A DNA stretch of 42,454 bases from Sphingobacterium thalpophilum (GTDB lineage Bacteria > Bacteroidota > Bacteroidia > Chitinophagales > Chitinophagaceae): positions 1 through 42,454 of the forward strand of contig CAMBYC010000006.1 of assembly GCA_945871875.1 (NCBI GenBank), given 5' to 3'. Below, piece after piece: positions 1 to 7,661 of this stretch. Every line of letters starts with the position of its first letter. Position 1 is the stretch's first letter. The notes under the pieces were generated by a model. That model saw nothing but the letters and a program-made list of their open reading frames with translations. It was not told where the DNA came from and made no database searches. The translations under genes and the position numbers were made by a program.

Positions 1-816
1 ATCCTGAAATCCGGTAATTTGCTCTGATAACTTCAAAGCATAGCTCATTCCAATGGCTACAGCCTGCCCATGAGTTAACGCATATTGTGTTTCAATTGCA
101 TGTCCTAAGGTATGTCCAAAATTGAGCAATTTTCTTTCACCTTTCTCAAATTCATCATTTTGTACAACCTTGGTTTTCAACAAAACATTTCTTTGAACCA
201 ACGCTCCTAAAACATTAGATTGATTTCTAATTGAATCTATATCTTCTTTTTCCAATTGCTTAAATGCAACAGCGTCTTTAATGCAAGCATGTTTAATGAT
301 TTCAGCAAATCCATCCGACCAAACCAATTCTGGTAAAGTGGCTAAAAAACTATAATCATAAAACAAAAATTTTGGTTGACGGATCACGCCCACCATATTT
401 TTATAAACACCTACATCAATTCCATTTTTCCCGCCAACAGAAGCATCAACCATTCCCAACAAAGTGGTAGGAACAAAACCAAAAGAAATCCCCCTCATAA
501 AAACTGATGCAATATAACCTGCGAGGTCTGTAATCACTCCGCCTCCAACACCAACAAGGGTTGTAGATCGATCTGCCTCCATTTCTATCATTAACCTTAT
601 AACTTCATCAACAGTTGATTGAATTTTATGCTCTTCCCCTGGCTCAATCACAATCAACTCCCAACCAATAAATTTTTCCTGATGGGCCTCAAATACATTT
701 CTATCCGTTAAAACAATTGTTTTTTTCTTATCTACCAACGTATTCAATTGACTAAAAGAAACGTCAAAATAATAATCAACACTTGTAGTAGAAAATTTAA
801 AATTAAAGGGTTTCAT
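1..816 (-). CDS. aroB: 3-dehydroquinate synthase, C-terminus cut by window edge
   Basis: Second step of the shikimate pathway: NAD-dependent cyclisation of DAHP to 3-dehydroquinate in the cytoplasm. The ORF is absent from the track because it runs off the left edge; translating from the ATG at 816 gives 272 codons without a stop. Seen: the glycine-rich nucleotide region VGGGVITDLAGYIAS, then VPTTLLGMVDASVGGKNGID, and the metal-ligand signatures DGFAEIIKHA and NFGHTLGHAIE. Roughly the last quarter of a typical 350-residue AroB is missing. The start lies 14 nt inside the preceding Y1-transposase-like ORF, so it is probably translationally coupled as the last visible gene of the Phe/Tyr operon. 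Identification is firm. Confidence 0.96.
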   Translation of the reverse strand, partial: MKPFNFKFSTTSVDYYFDVSFSQLNTLVDKKKTIVLTDRNVFEAHQEKFIGWELIVIEPGEEHKIQSTVDEVIRLMIEMEADRSTTLVGVGGGVITDLAGYIASVFMRGISFGFVPTTLLGMVDASVGGKNGIDVGVYKNMVGVIRQPKFLFYDYSFLATLPELVWSDGFAEIIKHACIKDAVAFKQLEKEDIDSIRNQSNVLGALVQRNVLLKTKVVQNDEFEKGERKLLNFGHTLGHAIETQYALTHGQAVAIGMSYALKLSEQITGFQD

Positions 817-1243
817 GCCAATTTATAATTGTTTTGTTGAATAAAGCCAACTCTTGTTCTAAAGTTTTTGTATGATGATATTCTTCCTGACGGTCAATAT
901 AATCAATGGTTTGTTGCAAATTTCCCGGACTTACAGTAAATGCTGTATAGGTTTCTTGCCAAGAAAAATCCGATGAAATCATCTTTGAAGCATTTACAAA
1001 TTCTGAGGTTCTGTCTTTTATTTGTCTGGTTATTTGCATCAACTGTTGAGTAGGCAACATTTCTATTACTATATGAATATGATCTTCCCCTCCGTTCATT
1101 CGAACAACTTGAATATCATTTTCTGCCAGTGTTTTTTTAGACCATGCAAACAAAAGTTGCCGGAAAGATTTCTTCAATAAAGGTGTTCTTCCTGCAACTT
1201 CTATAATTAAATGCACAAAAAGATAGATTTTAGAATCTTCCAT
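803..1243 (-). CDS. Y1 (HUH, IS200/RAYT-like) transposase-domain protein inside the aromatic operon
   Basis: A 146-residue single-domain HUH endonuclease of the Transposase_17 family (IS200 and REP-associated tyrosine transposases). Both catalytic parts are visible: the metal-binding HUH motif EDHIHIVIE (His55, His57) and the nucleophile region DYIDRQEEYHH (Tyr115), so it is probably competent to nick single-stranded DNA. It starts 1 nt after the stop of the DAHP synthase gene (TAA-T-ATG) and its end overlaps aroB by 14 nt, leaving no room for the left and right ends of an IS200-type element. It therefore looks like a solitary, operon-integrated gene rather than a mobile element. Its substrate and role are unknown. 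Family call is good; function is open. Confidence 0.85.
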   Translation of the reverse strand: MEDSKIYLFVHLIIEVAGRTPLLKKSFRQLLFAWSKKTLAENDIQVVRMNGGEDHIHIVIEMLPTQQLMQITRQIKDRTSEFVNASKMISSDFSWQETYTAFTVSPGNLQQTIDYIDRQEEYHHTKTLEQELALFNKTIINWHETL

Positions 1244-1244
1244 A

Positions 1245-2318
1245 TTAATCGTTCATAATCTTATTCTGAAGATTAATTGATTCCATATGAACTGCATCTA
1301 AATATTTTGTAATAAATTCACGGCTTAACGATAATTTTTCACCTTTTACAAATGCTCTTTCTAAAATTTCGTTCCATCGATTGGTTTGTAAAATGGTTAC
1401 ATTATTGTTTTTCTTGTAACTTCCAATTTGTGCGGCAATTTTCATCCTTTGACCAAGCAATAACAACAACTCATCGTCAACCTGATTGATTTGCTCTCTG
1501 AATTTATCTAAGGCAATATGGAAACTTTCAGATGTAATTTCTTCACTTCTCCATTTTATTCCATCTAATAAAGTTGCCAATTGTTCAGGAGTAATTTGTT
1601 GTTTAGCATCACTCCATGCATTGTCTGGGTCGATATGTGTTTCAATCATCAATCCATCAAAACCTAAATCTATAGCCTTTTGAGAAACATCTCCTAAAAT
1701 ATCTCTTCTTCCAGAAATATGCGATGGATCATTAATCAACAACATATTTGGATTTCTTCTTTTCATTTCAATTGCAAGATGCCACATTGGTGCATTTCTG
1801 TATTCGGTATTCCCATAAGAAGAAAAACCTCTATGTATCAGACCCGTTTGCTTAATTCCTGCTTTTTCTATTCGCTCAACAGCTCCAATCCACAATTCAA
1901 GATCTGCATTGATAGGATTTTTTATCAACACTGGTACATCTACCCCTCTAAGTGCGTCTGCAACTTCTTGAACACTGAATGGATTAACAGTTGTTCTTGC
2001 TCCAATCCAAAGGATATCCACTCCAAAATGTAGTGCATCTTCCACTTGTTTAGCAGTTGCAACCTCTACAGTTAATGGCAAACCAGTTATCTTTTTCGCT
2101 TGTTGCAACCATGGCAATCCCTTGGTTCCAATACCTTCAAAACTTCCCGGACGGGTTCTTGGCTTCCATATACCAGCACGTAATACATCTACTTTCCCAG
2201 TAGCTGCCAAACGTTGAGCTGTTTCAATAACTTGTGTTTCAGTTTCTGCACTGCATGGTCCAGAAATAATTAAAGGCCTTTTGTTCCATTTTTCTTGCAG
2301 CAAAGTTGAATTGTTCAT
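1245..2318 (-). CDS. Bifunctional DAHP synthase / chorismate mutase
   Basis: Two activities in one 357-residue chain. Residues about 10-260 are a DAHP synthase of the KDO8PS/AroA-beta-like type (PLIISGPCSAE, VLRAGIWKPRTRPGSF, VPVLIKNPIN), condensing phosphoenolpyruvate with erythrose 4-phosphate to enter the shikimate pathway. Residues about 268-355 are an AroQ-type all-helical chorismate mutase (LDKFREQINQVDDELLLLLGQRM), making prephenate for the Phe/Tyr branch. This domain order is usual in Bacteroidetes. It lies 66 nt downstream of tyrA in the same operon, so it supplies the prephenate used by PheA and TyrA. Fusion of entry and branch-point enzymes suggests allosteric control by aromatic products, but no effector site can be read from sequence. 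Confidence 0.95.
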   Translation of the reverse strand: MNNSTLLQEKWNKRPLIISGPCSAETETQVIETAQRLAATGKVDVLRAGIWKPRTRPGSFEGIGTKGLPWLQQAKKITGLPLTVEVATAKQVEDALHFGVDILWIGARTTVNPFSVQEVADALRGVDVPVLIKNPINADLELWIGAVERIEKAGIKQTGLIHRGFSSYGNTEYRNAPMWHLAIEMKRRNPNMLLINDPSHISGRRDILGDVSQKAIDLGFDGLMIETHIDPDNAWSDAKQQITPEQLATLLDGIKWRSEEITSESFHIALDKFREQINQVDDELLLLLGQRMKIAAQIGSYKKNNNVTILQTNRWNEILERAFVKGEKLSLSREFITKYLDAVHMESINLQNKIMND

Positions 2319-2384
2319 ATTATAATGGTTTGATGTGTGAGGACGATTTTATTTGTTGTTTTACTTTTCGATATAATTATTTCT

Positions 2385-3242
2385 CTATTTTATAATTCTC
2401 TTTATCTTATTTGCCTGCTCCATTAACTGCTTTAAATAATCCCAATTTTCTTTCTCTAAACAACTCTTAAACTTCCGCAGTTGGGTTATATGTTCATTGA
2501 GCACATCTAAGATATTCTCTTTGTTTTGTTTCAAAATAGGTACCCACATTTGTGGATTACTTTTTGCCAATCGAACAGTACTTTCAAAACCAGCACTTGC
2601 TAATGCAAAAATCGCTTGATCTTCATGCTCTTTCTCCAATACTGTATTTGCCAATGCAAATGAAGTAATATGTGCAATATGACTAATATAAGCTGCATGT
2701 ATATCATGTGCTTCCGCACTCATTTCCATAATATTCATTCCAATTGTACTAAACATCTCTTTAGCCCAATCCAAAGCCCTTGAGTCAGATTCCTCAGCAT
2801 TGCAAACAATTACCGTTTTGAATTCAAATGCTCCTTTTACCGCTGCTTCTGGTCCACTATATTCAGTTCCCCACATCGGATGTGCTGCTACAAACCTTTT
2901 TCTTGAAGGATGATTTTTTATTAAATTCACCATCGCACCTTTTGTAGAGCCTAAATCTATTACAATTTGTTGGTCAACTTTATCTAATACCATTGGTAAA
3001 ACTGACATCGTTGCATCAACTGGAATTGCAAATATAATTACATCTGATAAAGGGATCGCTTCATCTAATGCCATAACATCATCAACCAAACCCAATTCTA
3101 AAGCAGTTTTAAGATGATTGGGATTGTTATCAACACCAATAATTCTCTGTGCAATACCTTTTTCCTTCAATCGCATTGCCAACGAACCTCCTATTAAACC
3201 AACACCAATAATTGTTACACATTGGACTTCCATCATTTTCAC
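2385..3242 (-). CDS. tyrA: Prephenate dehydrogenase
   Basis: Oxidative decarboxylation of prephenate to 4-hydroxyphenylpyruvate, the tyrosine branch. N-terminal Rossmann fold with VTIIGVGLIGGSLAMRL (about residues 9-25) and an acidic residue after the second strand (IIGVDNN), which points to NAD; then IFAIPVD, VIDLGSTKG and AAHPMWGTEYSGPEAA, typical of TyrA. At 285 residues it has no ACT or chorismate mutase domain; the mutase is on the next gene. The start is 2 nt after the aminotransferase stop. Two further ATG codons lie within the first four residues, so the exact start is uncertain by up to three codons. Confidence 0.94.
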   Translation of the reverse strand: MKMMEVQCVTIIGVGLIGGSLAMRLKEKGIAQRIIGVDNNPNHLKTALELGLVDDVMALDEAIPLSDVIIFAIPVDATMSVLPMVLDKVDQQIVIDLGSTKGAMVNLIKNHPSRKRFVAAHPMWGTEYSGPEAAVKGAFEFKTVIVCNAEESDSRALDWAKEMFSTIGMNIMEMSAEAHDIHAAYISHIAHITSFALANTVLEKEHEDQAIFALASAGFESTVRLAKSNPQMWVPILKQNKENILDVLNEHITQLRKFKSCLEKENWDYLKQLMEQANKIKRIIK

Positions 3243-3244
3243 TT

Positions 3245-4429
3245 TTATATTTCTCTAGCTTTTTTGGTATCAAGAATTCTTGCTTTGGCAGACTTAAATT
3301 TCTCAATATTTGCACAAAGACTTATACGAACATAATTGTTTCCTGCGGTCCCAAATATACCTCCGGGTGTTATAAAAACCTTTGTTAATGACAATATTTC
3401 ATCACTTAAAGCAAAACCATCACTATATTCCTTTGGAATAGAAGCCCATACAAACATTCCTGATTGACTTTTATCGTATTTACATTGAAGCAAATCCAAT
3501 AATTCAAATACCTCAATTCTTCTTTCACGGTATATTACATTTAACTTTTCATACCAATCTTTCCCCAATTGCATTGCTTTTGCTGCTGCAAATTGAACAG
3601 GTAAAAACATGCCGCTATCCATATTGCTCTTAAATCCTAACACCTCGTTAATCCTTTCTTTTGCACCACAAAGCATTCCTACTCTCCATCCCGCCATGTT
3701 TTGAGCCTTACTTAATGAATTCAATTCGATCACAACATCCTTCGCTCCTTTTACTTGAAGCAAGCTCATCGGACTATCATTTAATATAAAACTATAGGGA
3801 TTGTCATGACAAATTAAAATATTGTGTTTTTTGCCAAAAGCTACCAATTGTTCAAATAACTCAATGGTTGGCAATGTGCCTGTAGGCATATGCGGATAAT
3901 TTACCCACATCAATTTAACCTTTGCCAAATCTTGCTTTTCTAATGCTTCGAAATCTGGCATCCAATTATTGATTTCCTCTAACATATAATCTTTGCAAGT
4001 TCCACCCGCTAATTTAACAGCACTCCGATAAGTAGGGTAACCCGGATTCGGGAGCAATACTTCATCTCCTTCATTTAAATAAGTCATGCAAATGTGCATA
4101 ATCCCCTCTTTACTACCCATCATTGGCAATATTTCAGTTTCAGGATCTAAATCAACGCTATACCAGTTTTTATACCATTCGCTCATTGCTTTCCGCAATA
4201 TTGGCGATCCTTTATAATTCTGATATGCATGTACGTTTGTCTTCAAACTTTCTTCTCTCAACACATTGATAACCTCTGGATGTGGAGGCAAATCTGGACT
4301 TCCAATGCCTAAATTGATTACTGCATGACCTACATTGTTAAGGGCATCAATCTCCCTTAGTTTTGAAGAAAAATAATACTCCCCTATTCCGTTTAATCTT
4401 TCTGACGTCTTAATTGATAACATGCTCAT
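3245..4429 (-). CDS. Class I/II PLP aminotransferase, probably aromatic
   Basis: 394-residue fold-type I aminotransferase. The PLP lysine is in ELNSLSKAQNMAGWRVGM, and the phosphate/ring-binding segments ICHDNPYSF and LLPNPGYPTYRSA are present. Sequence style resembles the LL-diaminopimelate aminotransferase/AspC group, but its place between pheA and tyrA argues for the last step of Phe and Tyr synthesis: transamination of phenylpyruvate and 4-hydroxyphenylpyruvate. Its first 20 nt overlap the end of pheA. An alternative start is the second Met (MSM), two codons on. Substrate specificity is inferred from context only. Confidence 0.9.
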   Translation of the reverse strand: MSMLSIKTSERLNGIGEYYFSSKLREIDALNNVGHAVINLGIGSPDLPPHPEVINVLREESLKTNVHAYQNYKGSPILRKAMSEWYKNWYSVDLDPETEILPMMGSKEGIMHICMTYLNEGDEVLLPNPGYPTYRSAVKLAGGTCKDYMLEEINNWMPDFEALEKQDLAKVKLMWVNYPHMPTGTLPTIELFEQLVAFGKKHNILICHDNPYSFILNDSPMSLLQVKGAKDVVIELNSLSKAQNMAGWRVGMLCGAKERINEVLGFKSNMDSGMFLPVQFAAAKAMQLGKDWYEKLNVIYRERRIEVFELLDLLQCKYDKSQSGMFVWASIPKEYSDGFALSDEILSLTKVFITPGGIFGTAGNNYVRISLCANIEKFKSAKARILDTKKAREI

Positions 4430-5285
4430 TAGATTTAATTAACCCATTACGATAAACGCCATAAACATTTAGGCCTTCTGTGAGGGATTCTATTTTATTA
4501 ATTACTCTATTGAATTGATCTAAATTATCAAATTCCATATCTGCATGAAAATTATACTTGAAATCTGATCCAGGAATTGGAAAACTTTGCAATTTTGATA
4601 AATTTACAAATTCATCAGCAATGGCGGATAACACCTTTGCCAAACTTCCTCTAGAATGATCAGTGTGAAAATTTATTGAAGCTTTGTTGGCATTTTGATT
4701 TGCCACAACATCATCTGGTCTTTGTAAAATTAAAAATCTGGTATAATTATTTGCCATTGTATGGATATTGGGGGCAATCGTATCCAAATGAAACAAACTT
4801 GCAGCTAATTTACTTGCAATTGCTGCTGTATGCTTGCTTCTGTATTGATGAAGCAATTTTGCAGAAAGTGCTGTATCTTCAGTTTCAACCAATTTCCAGT
4901 TGTATTTATCCAAATAATCCATACACTGTAAAATTGCCATTGGGTGCGAATGTACTTCCCTAATATCTTCTAATTTTACACCTGGATTTACCAATAGATT
5001 TTGTTCAATTTGTAAATATACTTCTCCAGTTACTTTTAGATTCGCGTTTTGCAAAAGTGTATAATTGGGTAAAATGCTACCTGCAATTGAATTTTCTATG
5101 GCCATTACACCTCCCATAGATTCCTTTAGAGAACTAGCTATTCTTACAACCTCTCTAAATGTTGCACAGGGTATAACTTCAACATCTTCTCCAAAAAAAA
5201 TCCTAGCTGCTACTTGGTGAAATGAACCTTCATAACCCTGAATACTTACTCTTTTTCGTTGCTCAATTTCAACTTTTTGCTTCAT
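4410..5285 (-). CDS. pheA: Prephenate dehydratase with ACT domain
   Basis: Converts prephenate to phenylpyruvate, the phenylalanine branch. Catalytic domain about residues 12-190 (VSIQGYEGSFHQVAARIFF, GGVMAIENSIAGSILPNY, and the TRF signature in NNYTRFLILQRP). C-terminal ACT domain from ASINFHTDHSRGSLAKVL, with the ESLxx-like Phe-binding region degenerate or absent. The track starts at 5324, but that extension (MFLKIGKFPERKT) begins inside the attenuator terminator. The ATG at 5285 is preferred: it follows the terminator, is preceded by a GGAG, and matches usual family length (291 residues). First structural gene of the Phe/Tyr operon and the one directly controlled by the upstream leader. 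Confidence 0.95.
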   Translation of the reverse strand: MKQKVEIEQRKRVSIQGYEGSFHQVAARIFFGEDVEVIPCATFREVVRIASSLKESMGGVMAIENSIAGSILPNYTLLQNANLKVTGEVYLQIEQNLLVNPGVKLEDIREVHSHPMAILQCMDYLDKYNWKLVETEDTALSAKLLHQYRSKHTAAIASKLAASLFHLDTIAPNIHTMANNYTRFLILQRPDDVVANQNANKASINFHTDHSRGSLAKVLSAIADEFVNLSKLQSFPIPGSDFKYNFHADMEFDNLDQFNRVINKIESLTEGLNVYGVYRNGLIKSNEHVIN

Positions 5286-5325
5286 CGTCTTTCTCTCCGG
5301 GAACTTCCCTATTTTTAAAAACAAA

Positions 5326-5400
5326 AAATCCCGCTTTTCAGCGGGATTTCTTATGTTGATTTTATTTCTTATTGGTTGGTCAACAAAAGCAATCCCGCTC
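5326..5400 (-). promoter_or_regulatory. Transcription attenuator of the Phe/Tyr operon (terminator and competing antiterminator)
   Basis: Read on the minus strand, AAATCCCGCT (5349-5340), loop GAAA, AGCGGGATTT (5335-5326) forms a perfect 10-bp stem followed by TTTGTTTTT, an intrinsic terminator 41 nt before the pheA start. A second copy of the right arm, AGCGGGATT (5399-5391), lies upstream inside the leader-peptide gene and can pair with AATCCCGCT (5348-5340) over 9 bp, forming a mutually exclusive antiterminator. Its position just after the run of Tyr/Phe codons fits classical ribosome-stalling attenuation: starvation stalls the ribosome before the upstream copy and leaves it free; full translation covers it and the terminator forms. 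Pairing is seen; the mechanism is inferred. Confidence 0.85.
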
Positions 5401-5455
5401 TATTACTAAAATAATAGTTAAAATAAAAGTAACGGTATAATATGCTTTGTTTCAT
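5369..5455 (-). CDS. Phe/Tyr-rich leader peptide of the pheA operon
   Basis: 28-codon ORF too short for the track: MKQSILYRYFYFNYYFSNRA then GLLLLTNQ and TAA. Residues 7-16 contain five Tyr and three Phe. The ATG is 5 nt downstream of a TATATTTG promoter box, so the transcript would be almost or fully leaderless and the peptide would be the first thing translated. Codons 19-22 encode the upstream antiterminator strand. This is the expected sensor of charged tRNA-Phe and tRNA-Tyr for an operon that makes exactly these amino acids. The peptide itself probably has no other role. Confidence 0.85.
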   Translation of the reverse strand: MKQSILYRYFYFNYYFSNRAGLLLLTNQ

Positions 5456-5460
5456 CTAAA

Positions 5461-5492
5461 CAAATATAGGATTTGTTGAAAATAAATAACAA
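5461..5492 (-). promoter_or_regulatory. Promoter of the Phe/Tyr operon
   Basis: Minus strand TTG (5492-5490), 21-nt spacer, TATATTTG (5468-5461), matching the Bacteroidetes sigma-A consensus TTTG ... TAnnTTTG. It lies in the short space between the helicase stop and the leader-peptide ATG, which begins 5 nt after the -7 box. Confidence 0.75.
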
Positions 5493-5545
5493 TTTTTCCT
5501 AATTTATTTTAAAATTTTCAACTTGATTATAAATAATTCAATCAA

Positions 5546-7222
5546 TTATTCTCTTCTCCTTCCCCCTCCTGTTTCAGCATCGTTCATTCGGATTGCTCTT
5601 CCTTTGAATTTTTTACCATCCAAAGCCTTAATCATTGTATTAGCTGCTGGTGCTTCAATCTCAATCCAACTGTTCATATCTTTCATGTCGATTTTACCCA
5701 ACACTTCTTTTTTCAAATCACTCATATCAAGAATGAACTGAAGGAAACTCGCTTTGTAGAATCCATCTTTTGTGCCAAGATTAACGAAAAGTCTTTTATA
5801 TTGACCACCACCACTTGATCTTTCTGGTCTTCTATCTCTATCTCCTCCTGAGTTGGAAGAGCGATCAGGACTAATCCTTTCACGTCTTGTATCTTGACGC
5901 ATATTGAGATCTGCAGCGTTTTCATAATATTGTAAGAAACGGTCAAACTCTAATGCCGCAACACGCTGCATGATTTCTTCTTTATCTACAAGGGCAAATT
6001 TCTCCTTCAACAAAGGCAAATATGTTTCATATTCACCATGACTGATGTCTGCTTTCAACAATTTTTCAATAAAATGGAAAAATTGCTTTCGACAAACATC
6101 TTTTCCACCAGGAATATCCAATCTGTTAAAACGATTGTTGCTCATTCGCTCAATTTGCTTGATACGATGTGTTTCACGATTGGTTACCAAAGACAAACAA
6201 ACGCCAAGATTACCGGCTCTTCCAGTTCTTCCACTTCTGTGTGTATATACTTCAGGATCGTCCGGAAGTTCAAAATTGATTACATGTGTAATGCCTTGAA
6301 CATCTATACCACGTGCTGCAACGTCTGTAGCAATAAGCAATTGCAAACTTTTTTCACGGAACCTTCCCATTACTTTATCGCGTTGTTGCTGGGTAAGGTC
6401 ACCATGTAATGCTTCAATATCATAACCTTCTCTAATTAGAGACTCAGTGATTTCCTGAGCATCCAATTTAGTGCGAGTAAATACAATACCATACATCCCT
6501 GGATTGAAATCGATAATGCGCTTTAAAGTTTCAAAACGGTTTACAGCGTTGGTAATATAATATTGGTGATCAATATTTACATTACCCGAATTAACTCTTC
6601 CAATAGTTAATTCAAAAGGATCTTTCATGTATTTTTTACTAACCTGCTTAACTTCATGAGGCATAGTAGCACTAAACAACCATGTACTTTCACGAGAAGG
6701 AGTATTTTGAAGAATAAACTCAATATCTTCTCTAAAACCCATGTTTAGCATTTCATCAGCTTCATCTAAGATGATGTAATGAATTTTTTCAAGATTAATT
6801 GCTTTGCGTTCAATAAGGTCAATCAACCTGCCGGGTGTTGCCACCACTATTTGAGTGCCTCTTTTTAAATCTCTAATTTGAGTAACGATAGATGCGCCAC
6901 CATAAACTGCAGTAACAGAAACCGGAAGATATTTGGTTTTGTATTTCAGTAAATCGTTAGTAATTTGTAAACACAACTCTCTGGTTGGGCAAACAATTAA
7001 AGCCTGAGGAAATTTATCGTCCTTATTAATAAGTTGAAGGGCTGGAATGCCAAATGCAGCAGTTTTTCCAGTGCCGGTCTGTGCTAATCCCACAAAATCT
7101 TTAGTCCCCTGTAGTAAAACAGGAATCGCTTTTTCCTGTATGGGTGTAGGTGTAACAAAGCCCAATTCTTTAATAGATTCTAATATCCCCTCTTCAAGAC
7201 CGAGTGATTCGAATGTTATCAT
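5546..7222 (-). CDS. DEAD-box ATP-dependent RNA helicase with C-terminal RNA-binding domain
   Basis: 558-residue RNA helicase. Q motif in FVTPTPIQEKAIPVLL; Walker A AQTGTGKT (about 47-54); DEAD box in IILDEADEMLNMGF; SAT in LFSATMP; C-terminal RecA lobe with IATDVAARGIDVQ and HRSGRTGRAG. After a basic, low-complexity linker (RRERISPDRSSNSGG...) comes a DbpA/CsdA-type RRM-like domain (YKRLFVNLGTKDGFYK ... GRAIRMNDAE). Such proteins remodel rRNA and mRNA, often in cold adaptation and ribosome assembly. A TATCTTTG box ends only 4 nt before the ATG, suggesting a leaderless message. It ends 54 nt before the pheA promoter, with no separate terminator seen in that gap. Confidence 0.93.
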   Translation of the reverse strand: MITFESLGLEEGILESIKELGFVTPTPIQEKAIPVLLQGTKDFVGLAQTGTGKTAAFGIPALQLINKDDKFPQALIVCPTRELCLQITNDLLKYKTKYLPVSVTAVYGGASIVTQIRDLKRGTQIVVATPGRLIDLIERKAINLEKIHYIILDEADEMLNMGFREDIEFILQNTPSRESTWLFSATMPHEVKQVSKKYMKDPFELTIGRVNSGNVNIDHQYYITNAVNRFETLKRIIDFNPGMYGIVFTRTKLDAQEITESLIREGYDIEALHGDLTQQQRDKVMGRFREKSLQLLIATDVAARGIDVQGITHVINFELPDDPEVYTHRSGRTGRAGNLGVCLSLVTNRETHRIKQIERMSNNRFNRLDIPGGKDVCRKQFFHFIEKLLKADISHGEYETYLPLLKEKFALVDKEEIMQRVAALEFDRFLQYYENAADLNMRQDTRRERISPDRSSNSGGDRDRRPERSSGGGQYKRLFVNLGTKDGFYKASFLQFILDMSDLKKEVLGKIDMKDMNSWIEIEAPAANTMIKALDGKKFKGRAIRMNDAETGGGRRRE

Positions 7223-7226
7223 TTCG

Positions 7227-7234
7227 CAAAGATA
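7227..7234 (-). promoter_or_regulatory. -7 box for the DEAD-box helicase
   Basis: Minus strand TATCTTTG (7234-7227), a perfect TAnnTTTG match, followed after 4 nt (CGAA) by the helicase ATG. No clear TTG at the -33 position. Confidence 0.5.
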
Positions 7235-7316
7235 AGTGAAATAGATGGGACGAAGAATTTCATAAAAAATTGAAAAGCTAAAGAATTGTAAATATTAAAA
7301 TTTTATAATAAAAAAA

Positions 7317-7344
7317 AGGCCCTTCCGTAGAAACGGAACGACCT
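7317..7344 (-). terminator. Rho-independent terminator after the small lipoprotein gene
   Basis: Minus strand AGGTCGTTCCGT (7344-7333), loop TTCT, ACGGAAGGGCCT (7328-7317): 11 of 12 positions pair (one G-U, one mismatch), followed by a run of T. Confidence 0.8.
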
Positions 7345-7377
7345 CAACGATTGCTTGCCATATAAAAAAAAACTTAA

Positions 7378-7563
7378 TTACTTCTTAGCAGCAGTATCAG
7401 CTTTCACAGTTGTGTCAGCTACTACAGTTGTATCAGCTTTAGTTGTGTCAACAGTTGCAGTTGTGTCTACAGTTGCAGCAGTTGTGTCAACAGCAGCAGT
7501 TTCAGTTGAACCACCACAAGATGCGAAAGCTACGATAGCGAAGATTGCGATTACCTTTTTCAT
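7378..7563 (-). CDS. Small Thr/Asp/Ala-rich lipoprotein divergent from the ECF sigma factor
   Basis: 61 residues. Signal peptide MKKVIAIFAIVAFASC with a lipobox ending at Cys16, so the mature protein is about 45 residues anchored by lipid. The rest is a low-complexity tail with repeated VDTT/ADTT words (AVDTTAATVDTTATVDTTKA) and no aromatic residue, expected to be disordered. A strand-specific terminator follows, and upstream is GGTTACC-N16-TATTAA, the same promoter as the divergent sigma gene, so it is probably in that regulon. Signal peptide, promoter and terminator together support a real gene over the opposite-strand ORF 7355-7624. Biochemical function is unknown; an envelope stress reporter, or substrate of the neighbouring protease, is a guess. 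Confidence 0.8.
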   Translation of the reverse strand: MKKVIAIFAIVAFASCGGSTETAAVDTTAATVDTTATVDTTKADTTVVADTTVKADTAAKK

Positions 7564-7597
7564 TTTGAAAATTTTGAGTTTGTTAAAGTATTTACAC

Positions 7598-7626
7598 TTA
7601 ATATCGCTTTGTGCAAAAAGGTAACC
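7598..7626 (-). promoter_or_regulatory. Putative ECF promoter of the small lipoprotein gene
   Basis: Minus strand GGTTACC (7626-7620), 16-nt spacer, TATTAA (7603-7598). The same two boxes with the same spacing occur on the plus strand before the sigma gene. The downstream ATG is at 7563, giving a leader of roughly 30 nt. Confidence 0.65.
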
Positions 7627-7661
7627 TACATTTTTAAAAATTATTTTTATTAATTTTTTTG

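Noticed and set aside
803-1243. Complete IS200/IS605 insertion sequence
   Set aside because: No tnpB, no subterminal hairpins and no space for element ends between the flanking operon genes.
1486-2033. Plus-strand ORFs of 65 and 104 residues
   Set aside because: Opposite-strand shadows of the DAHP synthase/chorismate mutase gene without recognisable features.
7355-7624. Plus-strand ORF of 89 residues opposite the small lipoprotein
   Set aside because: Val/Ser/Thr low-complexity shadow of the lipoprotein tail; the minus-strand ORF has signal peptide, promoter and terminator.
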